64,000 nucleotides of DNA from Oncomelania hupensis (taxonomy: Eukaryota > Mollusca > Gastropoda > Littorinimorpha > Pomatiopsidae): positions 24,458,194-24,522,193 of the forward strand of contig CM072515.1 of the NCBI GenBank assembly GCA_036898135.1, written 5' to 3'. How positions within the stretch are numbered: the first letter of the stretch is position 1; each line of letters begins with the position of its first letter. Under the pieces are notes generated by a model that ran no database searches, was not told the origin of the DNA, and saw only the letters and a list, made by a program, of their open reading frames with translations. This document shows, one piece after another, positions 11,089-21,834 of the stretch. Position numbers and translations under genes: made by a program.

Positions 11089-11985
11089 TAAAAATACACT
11101 TGTACTAGTTTGAGCTTTGAACTTTGAGCAACTACTTTGTTTCGCTGTAACTTCGCCGCGGGAAAAAGGTCAGAACCATTAGAAGCAACGTCAGTGACGT
11201 ATGAAATCACTCACCATAGGAAATGTTCAGTTCATTCTGCCTTTGTGAAGTATGTTGTTGCAAAACGCGTTGTTGGTTTTTATTTAAGGTTTCCGGTCCT
11301 GGTGTGACCACGGCATCGTTATTTTATTGTTGATGGTGGTGTTGTTGTTTAGAAGTACAACTGTGTCGCTAGCCTTTCCCTCTGGGGTGTACGGTGCTCA
11401 AGAGACCCGAGGGTTCCGGTCTCGAAGGGGACTGTAGAATTTCTAAACAGGACTGGACTTTCTGTAATGGTACGGCACCTCAAAGAACCCGGTGGTCCTG
11501 TCATAAAGACAGACGACAGCCTGAAAACGTCCACATGCTGGTTACACCAGGAGACTAGCGCAGCATTTGCTTGCCACCAAATCAGAATTAGAGTCTTTAT
11601 CAAATAGCAGTGAGAATTATTTCGAAGTATACAACAATCATTGACAGTCACACTCACACAATACCAGTCACACTCACACAATACAGTCAGTTTAGAACAA
11701 AACATCGATTCATAAAAGCAAACAACGCCACACTTCCATTCAACCATTGATCTCAGCTTCCAACTGAACTAAAACAAACCATAATATTCGACCTCTACCC
11801 CTTTTTTCCTACCCAGCACACTTCCTACCCATATCGTCATCTGTCATCTGGTTGACAAACTATGTTAACTACAATAACAGTGAACACCCACAATAATTAT
11901 TTGTATAAGGACATTAACATTATCGAGAGACCCTCGTCGTGATTATTGTCCTTGTTGTCCTTGATGTTGAAATCTTTACCGCAGC
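11083..11985. other. no recognisable gene
   Basis: A 132-residue minus-strand frame covers 11349-11747 but has no recognised domain. A 'CAGTCACACTCACACAATAC' unit is repeated twice near 11646-11690. Confidence 0.4.
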
Positions 11986-11986
11986 A

Positions 11987-11987
<1 letters not shown>

Positions 11988-12033
<46 letters not shown>

Positions 12034-12048
12034 TATATTTTTTTAATT

Positions 12049-12106
<58 letters not shown>

Positions 12107-12210
12107 TGATTGATGATGGATTGATGATTGGTTGATTGATTGATGATGATGATGATTGATTGATTGATTGATGATGATGATGATGATGATGATGATTGAT
12201 TGATTGATTT

Positions 12211-12276
<66 letters not shown>
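11988..12276. repeat. compound (AAT)n / (GAT)n microsatellite
   Basis: Two AAT tracts run into TGAT/GAT tracts ending in about 24 GAT triplets. The sequence just after it resembles the 3' end of the retroposon family seen at 36930 and 38470, suggesting the microsatellite grew from a retroposon tail. Confidence 0.85.
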
Positions 12277-12279
12277 CTT

Positions 12280-15200
12280 TACACGTGCATTTCCTCAAAC
12301 AAAGGCTGGCGATCTGTAGCAGCATACACGCTTATGTGTTGCATATACTCTTGTGCAAACAGTTTCGCATATCAGCGAACATCCGTCTAGTTTTACATTT
12401 AGGGCTCCTTAAATATGTACCGAGGATGCAAAACATTACTGTTGGGAATTATGGACTACGAAAGTGACAACAGGTGCTGCATATAGACTATCAGTTGCAA
12501 ATGTGTGTAACCCTTTGCAATGAACCCTAATAATGAAGGCATTTTAATGAGAGAGGGAGAGAGGGGGGGGTGAGGGATGGATAAAGGGAGGGAGGGAGAG
12601 AGATGGAGGAAGAGAGGGAGCGTGCTCTTTGAACGATGTTACCGCATGACATTAAAGCTTACCTTTACAGTTATAGACCTCTATGATGTAGAGTTTAATG
12701 ACTTCAGTGTAGGCCATACTCTTTGTGAAAATAAATAAATAAATAAAAATCTAATTAAACGAATGAATGAATTGATTAATTAAATCTAAGTAAATGCTTA
12801 AATATACAAACAAATAACTGTATACAATAAAATAAATAATTACAATAATTAACAACGGAATTTCTCATTCAAGGCTAATTATCACGTAGGTATATTTATT
12901 ATTCCAAGGTGAAGGGGAAATGTCGGACACTAAGAGTAAGAGTAAACGCACGAACACATCGGAACACGTTGGTAACAGTGACAAGACAAATGCATTTGTC
13001 CAGAAAGCGCCCTTAAGAATGTCTCTTGAGGTACAGCTCTCGCTTTGTCTTGGTTTTTACACGTGTGAAAAATTTCCTTTTAGCTAGTTGGGAAAACTAA
13101 TTATATTTAGTTTACATTGTTACAGTACTTTTTTTTCAAATGCATTTGCAGACTTATCTGGAAATACTTTAAAATATTCGGGAATCAGAAATAGCCAAAA
13201 TGTCGGTCGGTCGGTCTATCGGTTGGAAGCCATATTTCAAGAACCACTGACTGGATTTTGACCAAGCTTCATAGTAATAGTTACATTACCTACGGAAGTG
13301 GTCTGCCTACCGTGCAGTGATGTTGCTGGAAATTTTCAGCGTAGGCCATTTGGCCGATTCAGTCACAAACCTTTAGGACAATTTGAAAATCTTTCGGCCA
13401 TCATTTTGACTTCTTTCCAACACCAAACGAGAGGCCACTGATAAGTTTTGGTTTCTTTTTCGGCGGCATTTCTAAATCGAAAAGTTTTATTGCCAGAAGC
13501 ACGCCGTTCGCAACAAGGGACGTTACTCTAACTCTCTATGCTGATGCATGTGTCGTCTGCTTGGCGCTTCCGATATTTGATGTACGACTCTTTAACACCT
13601 TTATTTATCCGATAGGAAATTAATATGGCCAGAAGCAATTACAACGAAACAGACAGGAGACAAGCAAACAAAAAACGGACAAAGGGTGGCCGATTGAGGC
13701 GTAAAACCTTAGGACAGCGGGCCGATCAGAACATGACTCTTTCGGACATTTTGGAATTTTATCGGTAAATGGCCGATTTGCCGACGAAAACGACATCACT
13801 GACCGTGACATCATTTGCTCTACCGCGAAGGTCAAGGTCACCGGGGTAATTTTGTTCCTAAAAACTATTTGCTTAATATCTCAAAAATGACGAAATCGAT
13901 TTTGTTGAGCTTTGGTGTACTGATACTTTAAATCATCCTTTTCATTTTGTCAGGATAGCCGGCCGCGACAGGTACAGTCCCTCGCCGCCTTCCGGGAGAA
14001 CCGTGCGGCCGCCAAGCCTAAAAGCATATCTTGTCTATTTGTGTTGAATGCATGTGTGATGATATTCTGGGGAAGATACGTTTATCTTACTAGGGGGTAA
14101 GACTTAATGATAGATGGGCGTTGTGCTACCACTATCGATCGCTCTTTTACCAGAATTCCTAAAGTTGTGTGAGAGACAGATCACGGCACTTTGGTCACAT
14201 AAAATTTATATTTGTTCTCGGGAATTTTAGTATCATTTGGCCCAACTTGAGAACCGTTAATTACTAATCAAAAGACTAGATCATTATGTCTCGAGAGAAG
14301 AAACTAATAGCTACACAACAATACAAATAGAATGACACCAGTCGTATGTATGTAATTTCACTTTTTATATATTCAACACAAACTTTAACATTTCTGCATT
14401 AACCGGTAATTTAATAAGTAATATAGTTCAACGTGCTGGGAGAGTTCGTTAGCAGGGTTTATTCATCCTGTGCTAACTGTAGTTATGATCTTCACTGTTC
14501 GTAGTTTTATAAATTCGAGTGGTTTTCTATACGTTTCTCGAGGGTGGGACTCAGTTCCTTGGCGGGTGACTTATCTACAGTGAGTCGAGTCGCCCTTGTA
14601 GCTGTGGGGTTCGGACGTGGCCAGGTAGACTCTGGATTGTTCTCCTTTTGGTACCACGGGAGCGACGGTCAGGCGTTCGTCTCCACAAACATGATCCCAG
14701 GTCCGACCTGTAAAAGTCGGAGCTCTGGCTACAGTATTCTCGTTAGCTATAAGTGTGCGGTCTCCTCTGCAAAGTGTCTATAGCATCAGACACCTGCAGG
14801 GTTCCCATATGCACAATTCAATTCGAATCTTAAGGCTAAATTACATCAATCCACATGCATACTGTCTCGGAAACAATAATCGGTTTCTGTAACTATATAT
14901 ATCAAGAACATATTATTTATACATGGCAATCAATATACAATAAACATACACATATCAAAACTACTAGTGTTATCTTACTTGTAGACTCTGGGACTCGTGA
15001 AATCGTCTTTTACGTCTCTAGCACTCTCTTGATGAGATGGAGATAGACGAACGCTGCAGTTTGTTCCTTTGGTCGACCCTCACAGCTTGGTATTTCTTTT
15101 GCGACTAACCAGCTGAGATTTGGTCCCCAAAGATATGCAAAAGTCCCTAGTAGTCTTCTGACCAATCGTTTTTAGCTCTCGTTTTCGTTAATCTCGCATA

Positions 15201-15655
15201 TACGAGATTAATCGTTTTGTTATGCATATTTTCTCCCCCTTGTTCTAGTCACTGGACGCGCATAATTATATTTGAAGTGGAATGTCAGAAGTAGAGTGGG
15301 GAAAGGATGCTATAACGCTTACGCGGAGTATAGGCTATTTAGTGTCTCGGTGACTCTGGTCACCATTGACGTTATTTAACGAAGACAACGTTATGATCGG
15401 TTTTTGACTTGAGTATGCTATTTAACATTCTTGGTCTATCGGCGGTGTGACTGTTTCAAGGAAGTTAATTTGCCATGTGTGTGACGCTTGTTAGCTAACT
15501 GTTGTATTAATGTCCAGTTTCGTTCGATGGTATCTATTTTGCTAAGCTAATTTCCTACATGTTTGTCGTCAATATTTCTGCTGTTACAGCATGTTATTTG
15601 CGATCGTGTAAGATATATATTTTCTCCGACTCCACGTTCAACTCTTAGCAACGAC
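12280..15655. other. no recognisable gene; repeat-like stretches
   Basis: The stretches around 13200-13345 and 13800-13920 (with CAAGGTCAAGGTCAC-type sequence) look like dispersed-repeat remnants. Between about 14160 and 15250 the sequence has some LTR-like traits on the minus strand, but I could not define ends. No gene is supported. Confidence 0.3.
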
Positions 15656-15662
15656 CAGGAAT

Positions 15663-15950
15663 GGTGGGGTGTCGGATAGCGCAGTGGTTGGAGCACTCGC
15701 TACTTTGTCGCAAGTAAAGCATCGTCCAGTGCGGTTAGCACTTTAATGGGTGACCGCAAAACGTGAAGCGACAAATAACAACGCCCCCAGTTGACTCAAC
15801 TGTGACTGAGTACCTACTCTCTTAAGGGTGGGGAAGGTAAAGCAGCGAGGGAGAGAGATGGGCATCACCCTCATTACGCTGGCTCAAGATAAGTGTGATC
15901 TCCAACATCACGCTCCCCTACGGCCACAGGCTATGGGACCACCTTTACCT
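15663..15950 (+). repeat. tRNA-related SINE family C (copy 1)
   Basis: A head with TAGCGCAGTGG (box A-like) is followed by a body with GGGGAAGGTAAAGCAGCGAG. A related body lies at 33890-33980. The head resembles a tRNA only in box A, and no intact box B is visible. Confidence 0.5.
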
Positions 15951-16150
15951 TGGGGTTTTTTTTTTTTTGGTTTTTTTTAACCTTACGTCTGAGGGATATA
16001 CCGTAAATGGAACGACTTCAGACCTAAACCGTACAGAGTTGTTACCTCCCTTGTCGTGCTATTCAGCGTCTTCACACGTCAAAGTTTATTTTGCTCATTT
16101 CTTTCACCCTAGTTGGTGCGTCATTTTTCGATTAGGCCTACCCTCCCGTA

Positions 16151-16928
16151 TGACGGCCCACTAGCGCCAAAAACCGAGTTACCATTATCACGAGATAATT
16201 GAAATTAACACGTGTTATGTGTATGTTACAGTTAGACTGGTAATCCACAGTGTTAATTAATAATTATAAGTATTTGCCACGCCTTTCTAACGTCAAAACC
16301 TGATAATTGCAAATATTCAGAGATAATTACAAATTAATATCATATGAAAATTACAATTATCATGGGATAATTAAAATTATCCTCAAAAAATTACAAATAT
16401 CTTTGCTTGATCATGTTTAATTTTCAGTGTTGGCTCTAGCAATCCGTCTGCAAATGCGCCAAAACAAAAAAATTTAATTTTCGTTTGATAATTAAAATTT
16501 TACGCGTTAATTGTAAAAATGTCGTTGATATTTGTAATTATCACATGATATTTGTAATTATCAGGTTTTGGCGCTAGTAGGCCGTCGTAATGTGAATTAC
16601 ACAGAACACGTGTTAATTACTATTATCAGTGATATATGTAAATGCACGTTTTGGCGCTAGTAAATCGCCTTAGTCAGAAGTAAGCATGATCACGTAAAAA
16701 TTGTATTTACCAAGTGAAAATTGTAATTATTATGTACAATTTTTGGTTTTAGCGCATTTCCAGGCGGATTGCTAGAGCCAAAACTGAAAATTAAACATGG
16801 TCACGCGAAGATATTATAATTTTTTTAATGATAATTGTAATCATCCCTTGATAATTGTCATTACCCCCATATTTGTAATTATCTCATAATATTTGTAATT
16901 GTCAGGTTTTGGCGCTAGTAGCCCGTCA
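16151..16928. mobile_element. palindrome-rich MITE with TA target duplication
   Basis: The ends TGACGGCCCACTAGCGCC (16151) and GGCGCTAGTAGCCCGTCA (16928) are inverted repeats, and TA lies directly outside both. Further partial copies of the end motif (TTTTGGCGCTAGTA) occur at about 16565 and 16648. A second inverted pair with a different motif (GCTCTAGCAATCCGTCTGC and its complement) lies at about 16433 and 16775. The interior is AT-rich with many AATTGTAATTATC-like words. There is no coding frame. TA flanks fit a Tc1/mariner-type MITE. Confidence 0.7.
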
Positions 16929-17469
16929 TACTACTTTCATCGCTTCAGTCAGCTTTGTGCGTTATGAATTATTGCTTTGTTATAAGTATTATGAATTGTG
17001 TCGGTTTTTTTTTCTTCTTATTTTTCATATGAGGAACATTAGTTCACCGAGAGGCAAAAATACCGCAATTGTCGTTTTTTTTCTTATTTTTCATATGAAA
17101 AAGAGTAGTTCCCTGTGTAAGCCTATACAGCAACATATAATGTAAAGTATTTAGCACAAAGTTGAACGTGCACATACATATAATCACAATACTAAGTTAA
17201 TTATACTAATATTAGTAACTTTAGGCTAAGGTAAAGCACTAGTATTATTTATTAGTATTAATTGAATAGTATTTGTTTATTCAGTACTGTAATAATGTAA
17301 GTACCAAAGAACAGTAGTACTAGTAGGCGTAGGCTACTCAATACTAATACAGTGATAGTCTATTTATTATTATATTTGTTGTCAGCATGACGTTGTCACT
17401 GTGTTAGTTAGTGTAAGTACTAAAGTAGAGTATTAGTAGGCCTACTCAATACTGGTAGTCTATTATTCT

Positions 17470-18167
17470 CAGTGTTCCCTCCACACACCAAAAATGAGAG
17501 TCCTTGGGACTCCCAGGTATAAAATTTTAAGAGTCCTTGTGCAAATTTTGAGCGTCCCCAAATCAGAAAAAAAAAGTAAAAACAAGACAGTCCAAGCCTA
17601 ACTTTTTTTTCTTTTTTTTTAACTCTGTTAAAGCGTCACATTAGTTATCATAATCATATAAAACCAAAAAATTTAAACATGTTTCTTTGGACGCTTTACT
17701 TCAGTTTGAGTTTCATCATTTATTTGTTTATCCTTGCTTTGGAGTTCAGTATTTTCGATAACGACAGGATCTGTATTTGATGTTGCTGTGGATGAACGGG
17801 TTTTGGGCCCAGTCAACCAAGTCAGAAGTGACATGATCGTGTATGACAGAATCAAAGAATGGATTCACGAAGATTTCTTCTGTTCAGTGAATGGATTGGT
17901 TGGAGGAAGTTTACAATGCGCGCGCATGCGATTTTTAAGGACGACAACTCCCGACACAATCTTTAATCGTCTGCATTGGCAGTCTCAGTTGGGTTCTTAT
18001 TCTGATTATGCCGTGAATTAGTTCGCCACTCGTTGGTCGTAATTTTGACTTCAGCGATTCGAATAAAATGTGTGCGTCCACAGGACGCACACGTGCAAAT
18101 TTTTCTGCGTCATTTTTCATATTTTGTGCGTAATTGACGCACTACTGTGCGTAATCGGGAACACTTC
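17470..18167. mobile_element. possible hAT-like element remnant
   Basis: CAGTGTTCCC at 17470 is mirrored by GGGAACACT ending about 18167. CAGTG with a following TTCCC is typical of hAT ends, but I find no matching 8-bp duplication, and no transposase domain is recognised in the frames inside. The element lies inside the duplicated unit that also flanks the minisatellite. Confidence 0.3.
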
Positions 18168-18179
18168 TATTCCTAGTAG

Positions 18180-18400
18180 ACTAATATTAGTTGTCACTCG
18201 GACATTGTCATTGTGTTGTTAGTTAGACATGTGTTTGAATCTTTGATGCTAGGTAGTTTTGATTGCTTTCAGCAGGTTCTTTATTAATTTATTTAACTCT
18301 TAGCTTTAACTTGTAAGTGGTACTATATTTCAAGCGCATGCCACTTGTCAGGGCTTTATTAAATTGTACTGTGTGATTTTGTAAGCGCCATGAGCCTCTG
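18180..18400 (+). repeat. left copy of a duplicated unit
   Basis: The stretch with GTTAGTTAGACATGTGTTTGA and 'TTGTAAGTGGTACTAT' followed by TTCAAGCGCATG is found again, diverged, at 27965-28180. The minisatellite lies between the two. Confidence 0.55.
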
Positions 18401-18597
18401 TAGTATCTAGGCATACTCATTTATACTGATGTAGTATCTAGATATACTCATTTATACTGATGTACTATCTAGGCATACTCATGTATACTGATGTAGTATC
18501 TAGGCATACTCATTTATAGTATTATACTGACGTAGTATCTGGGCATACTCATTTATACTGATGTAGTATCAAGGTATACTCATTTATACTGATATAG
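18401..18597 (+). repeat. 31-bp minisatellite, left half
   Basis: Six copies of a unit beginning TAGTATCTAGGCATACTC and ending TTTATACTGATG are present. One copy has a short internal duplication. The array resumes at 27797 after the LINE and LTR insertions. Confidence 0.85.
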
Positions 18598-19163
18598 AGA
18601 GGGAGGTGGCCAAAGTGTTCAAAAAAGTCAACCCAAGGAAAGCCTCCGGGCCTGATGGCATTGATGGTAGACTTGTCAAGGCCTGCGGCGACGAACTCGC
18701 CCCAGTGTTCTGCGATATTTTTAATCAGTCACTACAAACTCATGTGGTACCGCAATCGTGGAAAGAGGCAACGATCTGCCCCGTTCCAAAAAGGTCCAGC
18801 CCCTCTACCCTGAACGATTATAGGCCCATAGCCCTTACTTCTGTCTTGATGAAGTGCTTTGAGAGACTTGTACTGTCTAAACTGAAGGTGGAAGCACAGC
18901 CATCCCTCGACCCCTTGCAGTTCGCCTATAGGCAGAACAGGGGTGTTGAGGATGCTGTGATAACTCTGTTACACCGTGCACACTCCCACCTGGAAGACGG
19001 CGGCGCGTACGTCCGCATTCTCTATGCTGATTTTTCATCGGCTTTTAACACCATCCAGCCCCATATTCTTGCTCAAAAACTTCAAACCATGAACATCAAC
19101 CCTTTTCTTACCCTTTGGGTCACAGACTTCCTCACTAACCGAACACAGACAGTGTGCATTAAA

Positions 19164-19310
19164 GCCCCCCCTCCGCCACTTTCATCACCATCATCGTCTT
19201 CGTCATCACCGACGTCATCACTATTATCTGCAGCAGTTGCAGCTACATCATCATCCTCATCATCGTCATCATCATCATCATCAGCAGCAGCAGCAGCATC
19301 CCACTGTATC
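19164..19310 (+). repeat. in-frame TCN/GCA triplet expansion within the LINE RT
   Basis: The stretch consists mainly of TCA, TCG, TCC and GCA triplets that encode Ser- and Ala-rich sequence without breaking the RT frame. Related LINE proteins go nearly directly from the upstream region to motif B here. Confidence 0.75.
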
Positions 19311-19512
19311 TCCTCTGTCAAGGTCATCAACACAGGTGCGCCACAGGGTACTGTGATAGCCCCCTTTGTCTTTACCCTTTACACAAACAACTGCCAAATT
19401 TCCAGAGATGACACACATATTATCAAATTTTCTGATGATGCTGCTGTTGTCGACCTTTCAGACTCTGTGACATGTTACGAGCAAAGTGTCAACTCTTTTG
19501 TCAACTGGTGTG

Positions 19513-19517
19513 ATAGG
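19513..19517. repeat. target site duplication (left), ATAGG
   Basis: ATAGG directly before the left LTR is repeated at 26628-26632 directly after the right LTR. Confidence 0.9.
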
Positions 19518-21037
19518 TGTCACGTGGGGTTTATGGGCTCTGCACAATGGAATTATGGACCCTCACGTTTATTCGGTGGGAACTGCTAGTAAGTCACCCT
19601 ATGAATTACTTTAATAAATTTATTTGTTTAGCTCGTTCTGTGTTAAGGTTGGGATACAGAAATAGATAGAAAAATGGTAAAAGAATACTGTCACACTAGC
19701 TTTCACACGGCTATGAATCATATGTAGTCCAGCCACTTGATAACAGTTAAAATCACACATTTATTTCTTCTACTCTATACAAGATTCTCTAAGTACTAAT
19801 CTACTTTAAAACGTCTCTTTCAATGCAAATAGTTCGATCGCTGATAGTCTAGGCAGCTGTTTTTCTTCCTCGGGCACTTGCTATACTATTTCATGTAGAT
19901 TTGGACTACTGTGGTCCGTTTTACAGTTTCTGAAGAGTTGGACTACTGTGGTCCTGTTATGATCAGTTTAAGTGCACTTTCGCCTTATGCACTTAACTCA
20001 TGTGTGGGGTGTTCGAAGTCCTTCTGTGAGGTAGCTTCTGGTCCACCTGTGTAGTTGTGTAGTTGGGTTCCCTTGCCACGCTGTGGGGTCTGACAGGGTG
20101 TCTTTCAAGGCAGCTCTTTCCGTCTTGTGCGGTAGAGGATCCTCAACCAACTAGTCGTTTCTGTGGAGTGGGGTGCACAGGATAGCTCGCCTGCTCGTCT
20201 GTAATATAAGAGACGAAATTCTGCACCCCCTTGAATAATCGGTTTGTGCAGAGCGTCTCACTGAAAGCCAAAGTAGCCCTCAGTGATAGCTCCACATCTC
20301 TATACATAAGCGACGAACATTCTGCTACTTCCGGGGTCCACTGGAATCTCAACTCTAAATTCCTATACATACATAAATATCAATCGTGTCTAACTATACA
20401 CATACAGAATTAATAATATTATAAACATTCAGTGGTACAGCCACTGGTCTGCAAACATACATATAAGTTAAACAACAGTGGTTCCGTACGGGATACAACA
20501 TGGCGGCGCAACCGGTCGTGTTTCACCACGTGCTCGGCTCTTCCACGTGGTACGGCAAATTCGGAGTAATAATTCACATTTATGCATAGCAATTCCACAA
20601 ACATAATTTCAACAATAATACAAATCTATCACGATGAAACAGAAGGGTGTTCATTTACCTGTTTGACAAGTTCAGGCCCGTGATGACTTGAGAGAATTCT
20701 AAGATTTCAAAGTCCTGCTTCCTGGTCTATGAGTGTAGAGATTTCTCTAGCTGTGGAGATGTTGACTCTACCTCGTCTCACACACGACTGATTCAAACTG
20801 TGCTAAGATCTGACACAGTCAAACTGCTCTACCCACTGAGCCTGCTCTGATTGGTTAAAACGGTCCGATTCAAAGCTCAAGTGCTGACTCACGGCGTAGC
20901 GTGGGTCGGGCTCGCGGTGTGTGGTCTGCTGCGTAATTTAATTGCTGCTGTGTAATAGTCTAACTTCTCTACTGTTACAAAGACTACACATGGCTAAATA
21001 GTCAACAAGCAGAGTTAAAACTAGCCAATTTATGACA
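19518..21037 (-). repeat. 3' LTR of the Gmr1-like element
   Basis: This is 1,520 bp, starting TGTCACGTGG and ending TTTATGACA on the + strand. It differs from the other LTR by about two substitutions and one 1-bp length change in a C run. On the minus strand an AATAAA lies about 55 bp from the LTR end (19568-19573). The short frames inside it are not genes. Confidence 0.92.
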
Positions 21038-21060
21038 GGCTCCCTCAACTGAAAAAAGGC
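21038..21060 (-). other. polypurine tract of the LTR element
   Basis: On the minus strand the sequence next to the 3' LTR is AGTTGAGGGAGCC, a purine-rich block in the position where plus-strand DNA priming occurs in LTR elements. Confidence 0.6.
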
Positions 21061-21204
21061 GATGACTACTGGATTCGACCTTTTTCTACTACAGAGCCTA
21101 GTTTAACACTGCACTATCCTAGGGTCCTATTTACACACTAAGTAAGTTGCTCTACCTGAGCTGCAATGCTGTGCCAGGTAGCTATGGACACTAGTGACAG
21201 GGTT

Positions 21205-21830
21205 TTACTGGGCGGGGACGAATTCTGGTGCTGTGGCCCTTAGTTGTGTTGGGTGGGCGACAGCTGCTGTGTCCTCCACGAGATGGCGACTGAGGTAGTC
21301 GGCTCCGTGGTTCTCTTTGCCGGGGATGTACTCGATTTGGAATGAGTATGCCTGAAGGGTGAGTGCCCATCTCATCAGGCGAGAGTTCAAAGACTTCGAG
21401 GCTGCCAGGAACGATAGTGGTTGGTGGTCCACCTGAACTGTGAAGTGGGTCCCATACAGGTAGAGTTGGAATTTCTGTATGGCCCAGACTAGTCCAAGGC
21501 ATTCCTTCTCCGCCGTGGCGTAGTGGGTCTCGGCGGGTCTCAATTTTCTGCTGGCGTAGGCGACCGGGAATAACGTCTCTGCATTCTTGGGGTCGCGCTG
21601 TAGCAGTACTGCTCCGAGGCCTAAGTCGCTTGCGTCGGTGCGTAGAACGAATGGCTGAGTCAAATCGGGTAGGTGGAGTACTGGCGCCGATGTCATTCTG
21701 TCCTTGAGTGTTTGGAATGCTGTCTCGCATTCGGCTGTCCAAACTACTTTGTCCGGGGCGATTTTCCGGGTTCCATTTGTCAGTGGTACGGCGATGCTGT
21801 TGTAGTTGTGGATGAGCTTCTTCCGCGATG
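21205..21830 (-). pseudogene. RT C-terminal remnant and RNase H of the LTR element
   Basis: The frame reads, in order: an SRKKLIHNYNSIAVPL-type segment typical of the very end of gypsy RT, then the RNase H domain with TDASDLGLGAVL (catalytic Asp), EKECLGLVWAI (Glu), VDHQPLSFL (Asp) and the HGADYLSR end. An ATG at 21696 starts a 163-residue frame that covers RNase H itself. It is in a different frame from the gag-integrase ORF. RT palm motifs, including the YxDD box, are absent. The stop is at 21205. Confidence 0.8.
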
Positions 21831-21834
21831 GCGA

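Larger units (their letters stand above)
18598..19517 (+). pseudogene. L2/CR1-like LINE reverse transcriptase, N-terminal half
   Basis: This is a non-LTR reverse-transcriptase frame with no initiating ATG, so the LINE is 5'-truncated. Motifs in order: PRKASGPDG, DYRPIALTS, the catalytic ILYADFSSAFNTI (motif A), NTGAPQGT (motif B) and FSDDAAVV (motif C with both aspartates, FSDD instead of the usual FADD). Between the region before motif B and motif B itself (19164-19310) is an extra stretch of about 48 Pro, Ser and Ala residues made of TCA/TCG and GCA triplets. The frame is cut at 19517 by an LTR retrotransposon and resumes in register at 26628. Confidence 0.85.

Noticed and set aside
11349..11747. 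132-codon minus-strand frame
   Set aside because: No domain, low-complexity Cys/Val content and unclear context.
17734..18120. Frames inside the hAT-like remnant
   Set aside because: They do not match a transposase motif that I can name.
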